Part shown: one piece after another, positions 1 through 5,259 of the stretch
Position numbering within the stretch: the first letter of the stretch is position 1
Layout: each line of letters opens with the position of its first letter
Source: a bacterium
GTDB taxonomy: Bacteria; JAHJDO01
DNA length: 5,305 nucleotides
Assembly: GCA_030652805.1 (NCBI GenBank)
Contig: JAUSPT010000093.1
Coordinates: forward strand, 1 to 5,305
Reading direction: 5' to 3'
The notes under the pieces: model-generated
Databases searched by the model: none
What the model saw: the letters and a program-made list of their open reading frames with translations, nothing else
Told to the model about the DNA's origin: nothing
Position numbers and translations under genes: made by a program

Positions 1-54
1 TGCTTCTTTCCTTATCTCCTTAAATATTTTCGCAGATACTATTAATATTTTCCT

Positions 55-86
55 GACCCCATCCCGAAAGCTTTCGGGATGGGGTC
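55..86. repeat. Perfect 32-bp palindrome
   Basis: The half-site GACCCCATCCCGAAAG (55-70) is followed immediately by its exact reverse complement (71-86), with no spacer. As RNA it would form a very stable GC-rich hairpin. Neither side has an adjacent T-run: the + side continues CCTTGTATCC and the - side continues AGGAAAATATT. It is therefore not a textbook intrinsic terminator, although it could end transcription of a gene lying before the window. Its perfection and its GC content, higher than the surrounding AT-rich DNA, suggest a dispersed palindromic repeat or a Rho-independent stop lacking a U-tract. The structure is certain; the role is inference. Confidence 0.85.
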
Positions 87-138
87 CCTTGTATCCTCCA
101 CCTAGGGGGTAAGGATGTATCTTACCATTTCCACACAC

Positions 139-181
139 AAAAAAATTTTCACTTGACAGGCAAAAATAGATATGTTAGATT
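139..181 (+). promoter_or_regulatory. Sigma-70-like promoter of the feo operon
   Basis: A consensus -35 TTGACA lies at 153-158. With a 17-bp spacer the -10 is TAGATT (176-181), preceded by TG at 173-174 in the extended -10 position; TTAGAT at 175-180 with a 16-bp spacer is the alternative. An A7T4 tract at 139-149 sits just upstream of the -35, where an UP element would be. Transcription would start near 188, leaving a leader of roughly 40 nt before the regulator ATG. No other comparably good promoter is seen before feoB, so this probably drives the regulator and the feo genes together. Confidence 0.65.
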
Positions 182-190
182 TACTTAACA
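173..190. promoter_or_regulatory. Putative DtxR-type operator over the -10
   Basis: An inverted repeat TGTTA (173-177) / TAACA (186-190) with an 8-bp spacer overlaps the -10 and the expected start point. Laid against the DtxR/IdeR box TTAGGTTAGGCTAACCTAA, positions 175-190 keep the leading TTAG, the following TT and the distal TAAC. A metal-bound repressor here would block RNA polymerase, giving autoregulation of the downstream regulator gene. The dyad is seen; its assignment to the regulator at 226-723 is inference from position and partial consensus match. Confidence 0.45.
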
Positions 191-201
191 AATAAAGACA
201 C

Positions 202-218
202 CTTTAAATGATTTAAGG
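202..218. promoter_or_regulatory. Dyad covering the regulator ribosome binding site
   Basis: CTTTAAAT (202-209) and ATTTAAGG (211-218) form a near-perfect inverted repeat around a single central G, with one G-T pair. The right arm contains AAGG (215-218), the only Shine-Dalgarno candidate for the ATG at 226, with a 7-nt spacing. The dyad could be a second protein-binding site downstream of the start point. A single-nucleotide loop is too tight for the full RNA hairpin, so RBS occlusion would need opening of the innermost pairs. Confidence 0.35.
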
Positions 219-225
219 TTTTAAT

Positions 226-723
226 ATGAAAAAAGATAAAAAATGCAGCCCGGATATGGAGGATTATCTGGAGGCTATACTTATTCTTAAAGAAAGACAT
301 AAGGTTGCGAGAGTTAGAGACATAAGCCGCCTGATGAATGTAAAACCGCCCAGTGTAGCCTCAGCTCTACAGACTCTTTCCAGAGATAATTTTGTGATTC
401 ATGAGGCATATGGCTATGTTGACCTTACTCCAGAAGGAGAAGAATTAGCTAAAAGAATACAAAAGCGGCATGAAATGCTGAGCAAATTCCTGAGAGAAAT
501 TCTGTGTATTAATCCAAAAATAGCGGCAGAAGATGCCTGCAGAATGGAGCATGCGATCAGTCAGGAAACATCAAAAAAGTTGACAAAGTTCTTAGAGTTT
601 GTGCAAACCTGCCCGGATCATGATAGACCTGATTGGCTGAAGAGTTTTGATCATTATTTTAAGACTGGCAAGCGGCTAAAGTGTAAGATAAGAGAGCTTA
701 AACAGAAAGATGAGACTAAGTAA
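226..723 (+). CDS. DtxR/MntR-family metal-dependent transcriptional repressor
   Basis: This is a cytoplasmic DNA-binding protein that, in this family, dimerises and represses iron or manganese uptake genes when loaded with Fe(II) or Mn(II). At 165 aa it has the short two-domain form: an N-terminal winged helix-turn-helix (about residues 10-75, wing near YGYVDLTPEG) and a helical dimerisation/metal domain (about 76-140), without the C-terminal SH3-like domain of 226-aa DtxR. By alignment from memory, metal ligands are D13 and E16 (from MEDYLE), H82, C105, E108 and H109 (from ACRMEH). C105 matches the DtxR iron-site Cys, whereas D13 matches MntR D8 rather than DtxR Met10. The CPDHDRPDWL stretch (about 129-138) resembles a segment seen in other short anaerobe homologues. 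The start is set by the M after AAGG at 215-218. Next to feoAAB it is probably the iron-responsive repressor of this operon. The family call is firm; metal preference is not. Confidence 0.93.
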   Translation: MKKDKKCSPDMEDYLEAILILKERHKVARVRDISRLMNVKPPSVASALQTLSRDNFVIHEAYGYVDLTPEGEELAKRIQKRHEMLSKFLREILCINPKIAAEDACRMEHAISQETSKKLTKFLEFVQTCPDHDRPDWLKSFDHYFKTGKRLKCKIRELKQKDETK

Positions 724-742
724 TTTATGAAAGGGGGAAAAT

Positions 743-979
743 ATGGTTGATATGGTATTAAGCGAACTAAAACCAGGTCAAGGAGGCAAGATTACGAAGA
801 TCTCGGGCAAAGGTTCTGTTCGCAGGCGAATTTTGGATATGGGAGTTGTTAAGGGAGCGGACATAGAGATGGAGCGGGTTGCTCCATTAGGGGATCCGAT
901 TGAAGTAAAGATAAAAGGGTATCATCTCTCCCTGCGTAAAGAAGAAGCTTCGGATATACATGTGGAAATAAAAAAATGA
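743..979 (+). CDS. feoA: FeoA-type SH3-like ferrous iron transport accessory protein (first copy)
   Basis: This small cytoplasmic protein (78 aa, usual for the family at 75-85) assists FeoB-mediated Fe(II) uptake, probably by contacting the FeoB cytoplasmic part. Family hallmarks are visible in order: LSELKPGQGGKI (6-17), a central RRRILDMG (27-34) followed by VVKGADIE, the APLGDPIEVKIKGY strand pair (47-60) and LSLRKEEA (62-69). It lies 19 bp after the regulator stop, with a strong AAGGGGG Shine-Dalgarno (731-737) that supports the ATG at 743 over the in-frame ATG at 752. Its stop overlaps the next feoA start. This copy keeps the canonical APLGDP motif better than its neighbour. Confidence 0.95.
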   Translation: MVDMVLSELKPGQGGKITKISGKGSVRRRILDMGVVKGADIEMERVAPLGDPIEVKIKGYHLSLRKEEASDIHVEIKK

Positions 980-1215
980 AGGGGCAGTATTTACCTTTGA
1001 ATATGGTCTCACCTGGCAGAAAAGTGAAACTAGTTGCAGTAAGAGGTGGTCAGGGTATAAGAAGAAGGCTTAATGATATGGGGTTAAGTATAGGGGCGGA
1101 ATTTAGAATTATACACTCCCACTTTTTCGGGCCATGTATTATTGCTGTAGATAATACAAGATTGATTCTTGGCCGTGGAATGTCTCATAAGATATTGGTA
1201 GAAGATACATCTTAA
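976..1215 (+). CDS. FeoA-type protein (second, divergent copy)
   Basis: This is a second 79-aa FeoA-fold protein, translated from an ATG overlapping the first feoA stop (ATGA, 976-979). It lacks a strong Shine-Dalgarno of its own, so translational coupling is likely. It keeps LNMVSPGRKVKL (8-19), GIRRRLNDMGLSIGAEF (27-43) and a terminal strand TRLILGRGMSHKILVE (61-76). The segment equivalent to APLGDPIEV reads SHFFGPCIIAV (48-58), so the Asp is missing and a Cys (C54) and His residues (H47, H49) appear. Tandem FeoA genes before feoB are known in several anaerobes, with the two copies probably not redundant. Which copy contacts FeoB cannot be told from sequence. The fold call is strong; the specific role is inference. 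Confidence 0.9.
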   Translation: MKGQYLPLNMVSPGRKVKLVAVRGGQGIRRRLNDMGLSIGAEFRIIHSHFFGPCIIAVDNTRLILGRGMSHKILVEDTS

Positions 1216-1223
1216 ATTTTTTT
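1202..1223 (+). terminator. Weak attenuator-like hairpin plus T7
   Basis: AAGAT (1202-1206) and ATCTT (1209-1213) are inverted repeats at the very end of the second feoA, followed by AAA and seven T residues (1217-1223). The arrangement resembles an intrinsic terminator, but the stem is only 4-5 pairs, A/U-rich and has a 2-4 nt loop, so it would be inefficient. At most it might reduce transcription into feoB; it may be chance in AT-rich DNA. Confidence 0.2.
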
Positions 1224-1232
1224 ATGTATAAA

Positions 1233-1249
1233 GTTAGATAGATACAACA
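1233..1249. promoter_or_regulatory. Candidate second regulator box before feoB
   Basis: GTTAGATAGATACAACA matches the putative operator at 174-190 at 12 of 17 positions and keeps the same GTT-N10-AAC dyad geometry. It lies in the 70-bp AT-rich gap between the second feoA and feoB. A TATAAA at 1260-1265 could be a -10, but no convincing -35 is seen. If real it would let the metal regulator control feoB separately; chance similarity in AT-rich DNA is possible. Confidence 0.25.
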
Positions 1250-1285
1250 TAGTTATATATATAAAACAAAGAGGAGGAATAAAGA

Positions 1286-3433
1286 ATGCAAAAGAAGCTA
1301 ACTATTGCTTTAGCGGGTAATCCCAATTCAGGGAAAACCACTGTGTTTAACAATCTGACAGGAGCACGCCAGCATGTAGGCAATTATCCGGGCGTAACTG
1401 TTGAAAAGAAAGAAGGGACTTTAAAGTATAAGGATTACTCAATAAACATAGTTGATTTGCCGGGAACGTACAGTTTGACAGCCTATTCAATTGATGAAAT
1501 TGTTACACGTAATTTTGTGATAGAAGAAAAACCGGATGTAGTAATTGATGTTATTGATACTTCCAATCTTGAGAGAAATCTGTATTTAGCCACACAGTTT
1601 ATGGAGTTGGGCGTTCCTTTAATCCTTGCTTTAAACATGTCTGATGTAGCAAAAAAGCAGGGAACAAAGATAGATAAAAACAGGTTAGCTGAGCTTTTAG
1701 ACGTTCCTATTGTTTCTACTGTAGCTACTAAAAAAATTGGCATGAAAGAATTACTTGATGAGATAGTGAGTCTTGTTGAAGCCAGAACTGAACCAGAAAA
1801 AACAATTGTGCATTATGGGAAGGAGATTCGGGAGGAGCTAAAAAAACTGGAGGAAATTCTCAAAAAAGATAAACCTCTTGGAGAAAAATATCCTTTAAGA
1901 TGGCTGGCAGTAAAGCTCTTGGAAACAGACGAGGAGATTATAAAAAAAATAGAGGAAAGTTCCTTTTCGGAGGAGATTCTAAGCGCAGTAGAAAAGAGTA
2001 CTGCTCATTTAAAAAGCATCTTTAATGATGAGCCTGACGCAATAATTGCAGACAGGCGTTATGGATTTATTAGCGGTGCATGTTCTGAAGCAGTTTCAAG
2101 AAACTATGAAACACGTCATACCTCCTCTGACAGGATAGATAAGGTGCTTGTTAATCGTATCTTAGGCTTGCCTATTTTCCTTGGGTTAATGTGGTTAGTA
2201 TTTAGATTTACTTTTAAAGCAAGCGAGCCTTTAATGGGCTGGATTGAGTCAGCGCAGGAATGGTTAGGAAACATGTTTGGCGGGTTTTTACCTGATGGCA
2301 GCGCAATTCGATCATTAGTGGTTGATGGAATAATCGGCGGAGTAGGAAGCGTGCTTATATTTGTGCCGATTATATTCCTGTTATTTCTGGCAATGGCTGT
2401 TTTAGAGGACTCAGGATATATGGCAAGAGCAGCTTTTATTATGGACAGGCTTATGCATAAGATTGGTTTGCATGGCCGCTCTTTTATTCCAATGCTCTTG
2501 GGTTTTGGCTGTAATCTGCCTGCAATTATGGCAACAAGAACAATAGAGGATAGGAAAGACAGACTGGTAACTATTCTGGTTAATCCTTTTATAAGCTGTG
2601 GCGCAAGACTACCTGTATATACTTTGTTTATCGGAGCATTCTTTGCTGAAAGGATAGCAGGGAATGTATTATTCTCTCTATATATTCTTGGGATGATCGT
2701 AGCTATTGTAATGGCTAAGATATTTCGCAGATTTCTGTTCAAGGGCCCAGCATCGCCATTTGTTATGGAACTTCCGCCTTATCGTATACCAACTGTAAAG
2801 GGGCTTTTTATCCATATGTGGGAAAGAGGAGTGGTTTATTTAAAGAAAGCAGGGACAGTTATTTTTGTCGGGTGTGTCCTAATCTGGTTTTTGAGTAATT
2901 TCCCATGGCAGCCCCAATATTCAAAAGACTACAATACTCTAATTGAACAGGCTCAAGAGAATGAAGGATTAGTTTCCAAACTGGAAAACGAAAAGGCATT
3001 TGAGAAAATGGAGAAGAGTTATGCGGGAAGGCTTGGCAGGATAATCTCCCCTGTGTTCAAGCCTTTGGGATTCGACGATTGGAAGACGTCTGTAGGATTA
3101 ATTGGGGGGTTTATTGCAAAGGAAGTTGTTGTTGGAACATTAGGAACGCTTCATTCAGTTGGCGAAGCGGATGAAGAATCCAAAACTCTGCGTCAGGCGC
3201 TTCAGAATCAGAAGCGTTCCGATGGAAGCAGAATGTATAATCCATTAGTTGCTTACAGCTTTATGGTTTTTGTACTTCTATATATGCCATGTGTAGCTGT
3301 AATTGCAGTAATAAAGAGAGAAACAAATTCGTGGAGATGGCCGATATTCACAGCAGTTTATACCACTGCTGTTGCATGGATAGTTGCCTTCCTTATTTAT
3401 CAGGGCGGAATGCTGCTAGGGTTTGGAGGGTAG
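1286..3433 (+). CDS. feoB: Ferrous iron transport protein B (GTP-dependent Fe(II) permease)
   Basis: This inner-membrane protein imports Fe(II) in anaerobic or reducing conditions. Its N-terminal G domain shows G1 GNPNSGKT (11-18), G2 Thr38 within NYPGVTVE, G3 DLPGTYSL (57-64), G4 NMSD (117-120) and a G5-like stretch from about 144. A helical GDI-like spacer spans about 170-275. The membrane part starts near residue 292 (LGLPIFLGLMWLVF), with further helices around 352-375, 461-480, 522-539, 601-620, 656-676 and 682-705. The two inverted Gate motifs are recognisable: GFGCNLPAIMATRT with C409 and NPFISCGARLPVY with C438 in the first, and FIAKEVVVGTLGTL (K612, E613) plus YMPCVAV (C669) in the second. 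At 715 aa it is complete and within the family range. AGGAGGA at 1272-1278, 7 nt before the ATG, fixes the start. No feoC follows; yezD begins one base after the stop. Confidence 0.98.
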   Translation: MQKKLTIALAGNPNSGKTTVFNNLTGARQHVGNYPGVTVEKKEGTLKYKDYSINIVDLPGTYSLTAYSIDEIVTRNFVIEEKPDVVIDVIDTSNLERNLYLATQFMELGVPLILALNMSDVAKKQGTKIDKNRLAELLDVPIVSTVATKKIGMKELLDEIVSLVEARTEPEKTIVHYGKEIREELKKLEEILKKDKPLGEKYPLRWLAVKLLETDEEIIKKIEESSFSEEILSAVEKSTAHLKSIFNDEPDAIIADRRYGFISGACSEAVSRNYETRHTSSDRIDKVLVNRILGLPIFLGLMWLVFRFTFKASEPLMGWIESAQEWLGNMFGGFLPDGSAIRSLVVDGIIGGVGSVLIFVPIIFLLFLAMAVLEDSGYMARAAFIMDRLMHKIGLHGRSFIPMLLGFGCNLPAIMATRTIEDRKDRLVTILVNPFISCGARLPVYTLFIGAFFAERIAGNVLFSLYILGMIVAIVMAKIFRRFLFKGPASPFVMELPPYRIPTVKGLFIHMWERGVVYLKKAGTVIFVGCVLIWFLSNFPWQPQYSKDYNTLIEQAQENEGLVSKLENEKAFEKMEKSYAGRLGRIISPVFKPLGFDDWKTSVGLIGGFIAKEVVVGTLGTLHSVGEADEESKTLRQALQNQKRSDGSRMYNPLVAYSFMVFVLLYMPCVAVIAVIKRETNSWRWPIFTAVYTTAVAWIVAFLIYQGGMLLGFGG

Positions 3434-3437
3434 CGTG
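3425..3437 (+). promoter_or_regulatory. Ribosome binding site inside the feoB 3' end, driving a GTG start
   Basis: GGAGGG (3425-3430) encodes the last Gly codons of FeoB and also serves as a strong Shine-Dalgarno 4 nt before the GTG at 3435. This decides the start of the small gene and implies translation coupled to feoB termination. The spacing is slightly short, but no in-frame ATG exists in the gene. Confidence 0.6.
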
Positions 3438-3587
3438 AAACTCACGAGTAAAAGGAAAGGCATTAATCCAAAGATATTGGAAGAGGTGGCAGAATATATC
3501 AATCAAATAAACTATGGAGAGGTGGTAATAGTAATTCATGATTCAAAAATCGTTCAAATAGAAAGAAAAGAAAAAAAGCGCTTTTAA
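3435..3587 (+). CDS. YezD/DUF2292-family small protein
   Basis: This 50-aa basic protein reads from a GTG one base after the feoB stop. It matches the small YezD family (DUF2292), whose typical form is a short helix (here NPKILEEVAEYINQI, about 11-25), then a G-centred turn (YGE, 27-29), a hydrophobic strand VVIVIHDSKIVQIER (30-44) and a charged tail. The HD-K-VQIERKEK core is the hallmark I recognise. There is no signal peptide or membrane segment, so it is probably cytoplasmic. The biochemical function of the family is unknown to me. Its position directly after feoB and before a porin suggests an accessory role in this uptake operon, or a small regulator. The open reading frame and SD support are clear; family assignment is by motif memory and fairly confident. 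An AAAAGCGCTTTT palindrome (3574-3585) covers its last codons. Confidence 0.8.
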   Translation: MKLTSKRKGINPKILEEVAEYINQINYGEVVIVIHDSKIVQIERKEKKRF

Positions 3588-3687
3588 TTTAAGCCAGCCA
3601 CTGTACAAACAGAGCTAAAATCTAAATTGGCTTTAGGATACCGACTGAACAAGCAGAGGTCATAGAGCAAAAAGTAAGGAGAAGGAA

Positions 3688-4920
3688 ATGAAATTTGACC
3701 TCAAGATTGGATTAGCCGGTGTTTTAATTGTTGCTTTTCTCAGCAATGCTTGTATGGGGGGCAGTGAAACTGCTCAAAAAGGAGTTACAGAAGAACAGAG
3801 AGGAGCTGCAGCAAAGATAATAGACTTATTACAAAGGAAAGGAATTATTACAGCTTCGGAAGCAGAAGAGTTGAAGAAAGAGCTCATAACGAAGAAGCAG
3901 AAAGAAAAAGCCAAGATAGCCAAATCTATAGAAGATAAGACACAGGCAAGCTTTAAGGTTCCGCAGATTGGTTCAGATAAGATGAAGATAGGGGGAATGA
4001 TTAAATTTAGAAATTCTCATTGCCGGGGACATAAAGAGGATAGATCGACAACATCAAGCGGGAAGAAAGACTATGATACTTTTAAGGTTTCAGACGATTC
4101 CCTTGATATTGAGGGAGAAATTACAGACGACTGGAACTACGGTATCAGCCTTACGATGAACGAACAGGATAATGGGAGCAATCTAAGGGATATATGGATG
4201 CAATGGACAGGTTTACCGTATGCTGCAATAACAGCCGGTCAGTTCAATGTTCCATTCAGGGAAGGGGTGGATACAATAGAAGAAGTAGAAGTAGTTGATT
4301 CCATAACACCTGAAAGAGATATTGGTGTGGCAGTTAGCGGAGATATCCTGGATAAGAAAATTACTTATGCTTTAGGTGTATTTAATGGGAGCGGCATCAA
4401 TACCTCGGATGATAATGACCAGAAGGACATTATAGGAAGAGTAGTTGTCTCTCCCTTTAAAGACAGTAATGGGGTATTGGAGGGATTGAGCATGGGTGTA
4501 TCAGCTCAGGGAGGACGTCAGCCTAATGAAACTTCTGAAGGAATTACTTATGGCGGAGACAGAACAAGAATCGGCGGCTTGCTCAAATATGAAGGGAATA
4601 TAGCCAATAGAGGATTTAAACTTCAGGGTGAATATATTCAGCAGAAAAGAGACAGGGATGACCAGAAAGCTGATATCAGTTCTGATGGATGGTACGCGCA
4701 AGCAACATATGAACTCAATCCAAAGTGGTGGTCTGTTTACCAGTATGGAGTGTACAATCCAAGTGGAAAGTCTTCAGGTGATACAAGAAGGACAAGCACA
4801 GTGGGCATCAAATACACTTTCAATGAGTATACGAGTATACAGATGGACTACAGAACGCTAGAATATCCTAACTCTAAGAATGGCCAAGAACTTCTAACTG
4901 AACTTACACTGGAATTTTAA
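3688..4920 (+). CDS. Phosphate-selective-porin-like (OprO/OprP family) outer-membrane protein
   Basis: This is a predicted outer-membrane beta-barrel of 410 aa, in the usual size range. Residues 1-21 form a signal peptide (positive residues, then GLAGVLIVAFL). SNA-C22 could be a signal peptidase I site or a poor lipobox. A charged helical segment follows (about 37-75: IIDLLQRKGIITASEAEELK, then Lys-rich), typical of the N-terminus of these porins before the barrel. The barrel carries family hallmarks: LRDIWMQW, AGQFNVPF (183-190), ITPERDIGVAVSGD, a YALGVFNGSG strand and DIIGRVVVSPF. It ends with alternating residues and a terminal Phe (ELTLEF), the outer-membrane assembly signal. AAGGAG at 3676-3681 supports the ATG. 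It lies 100 bp after yezD on the same strand with no clear terminator between, so co-transcription with feo is plausible. The family name does not prove phosphate specificity; passage of metal or anions is equally open. Confidence 0.88.
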   Translation: MKFDLKIGLAGVLIVAFLSNACMGGSETAQKGVTEEQRGAAAKIIDLLQRKGIITASEAEELKKELITKKQKEKAKIAKSIEDKTQASFKVPQIGSDKMKIGGMIKFRNSHCRGHKEDRSTTSSGKKDYDTFKVSDDSLDIEGEITDDWNYGISLTMNEQDNGSNLRDIWMQWTGLPYAAITAGQFNVPFREGVDTIEEVEVVDSITPERDIGVAVSGDILDKKITYALGVFNGSGINTSDDNDQKDIIGRVVVSPFKDSNGVLEGLSMGVSAQGGRQPNETSEGITYGGDRTRIGGLLKYEGNIANRGFKLQGEYIQQKRDRDDQKADISSDGWYAQATYELNPKWWSVYQYGVYNPSGKSSGDTRRTSTVGIKYTFNEYTSIQMDYRTLEYPNSKNGQELLTELTLEF

Positions 4921-4953
4921 TGCTATAGCCATTCTAGGTACGTGTGCACATAT

Positions 4954-5025
4954 TGCCACAGTGCAGGAGAACAAAAGTATTCTGTGCTGTGGTATTAAAT
5001 AGGGTTTCTTATTTAGTCGTTTTTT
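4954..5025 (+). terminator. Long hairpin and weak terminator candidate after the porin
   Basis: CCACAGTGCAG (4956-4966) pairs with CTGTGCTGTGG (4982-4992) over all 11 positions with two G-U pairs, extendable to 13 pairs (4954-4994), with a 15-nt loop. A second, AT-only stem (4994-5001 with 5010-5017) is followed by T6 at 5020-5025. Neither alone is ideal: the strong stem lacks an immediate T-run and the stem near the T-run is weak. Together they probably end the porin transcript. Confidence 0.4.
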
Positions 5026-5183
5026 CCCTTTCTGTTTCTTGCTATGTGGCTACTTTGTTGTGTAAGTGACATTATATTTCCACTTTTGTTTGTGAAAGAC
5101 AGAAAAGTCTAACCCCAGTAAAGACACCCTGTTCCTACACATTTCCGCCAGAAAACCAGAAAACTCTGTAATACACAAATGAT
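5026..5183. other. Gene-free stretch between terminator region and IS end
   Basis: No start codon with a ribosome binding site, no reading frame of useful length and no RNA gene is evident on either strand. It may be decayed sequence flanking the insertion. The outer boundary of the insertion sequence could lie inside its last 30 bases. Confidence 0.4.
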
Positions 5184-5228
5184 AATGTCCTATTTGGCAC
5201 ATTTAGAAATGTCCTAATTTAAAGAGGC

Positions 5229-5259
5229 TATAATACCCGATTTAATAGGAGGGTATTAT
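5229..5259 (+). promoter_or_regulatory. Transposase -10 box and RBS within a perfect inverted repeat
   Basis: ATAATACCC (5230-5238) and GGGTATTAT (5251-5259) are exact reverse complements around a 12-nt loop. The left arm overlaps a consensus TATAAT (5229-5234). The right arm and loop contain the Shine-Dalgarno AGGAGGG (5247-5253) and the A and T of the ATG at 5258. A transcript begun from this -10 (near 5241) would lack the left arm; a longer read-through transcript would hide the ribosome binding site. No good -35 is visible. Confidence 0.5.

Noticed and set aside
1-54. Possible start of a divergent gene on the - strand (AAGGAG and AAGGAAAG on that strand near the edge)
   Set aside because: No start codon lies within the window at suitable spacing, so nothing can be supported.
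93-126. Small inverted repeats (ATCCT/AGGAT and GGTAAG/CTTACC) between the 32-bp palindrome and the promoter
   Set aside because: The arms are short, overlap one another and lie upstream of the promoter; no T-run or recognisable site is present.
1483-1743. 86-codon open frame on the - strand inside feoB
   Set aside because: It overlaps the FeoB G domain and shows no ribosome binding site or recognisable motif; a shadow frame.
2116-2742. 208-codon open frame on the - strand inside feoB
   Set aside because: It lies fully within the strongly supported feoB membrane domain, its translation shows no family motif, and it follows from the hydrophobic codon bias of the + strand gene.
3574-3585. AAAAGCGCTTTT palindrome at the end of yezD
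   Set aside because: Only 12 bp, spacer-free and coding, with no T-run beyond; likely chance from Lys-Lys-Arg-Phe codons.
3591-3633. AAGCCA/TGGCTT inverted repeat between yezD and the porin
   Set aside because: Six pairs around a 31-nt loop without a T-run; not a credible terminator.
4501-4861. Open frames on both strands inside the porin gene (66 and 77 codons)
   Set aside because: They overlap conserved barrel sequence and have no recognisable product.
4943-4950. TGTGCACA palindrome after the porin
   Set aside because: Eight bases is too short to separate from chance.
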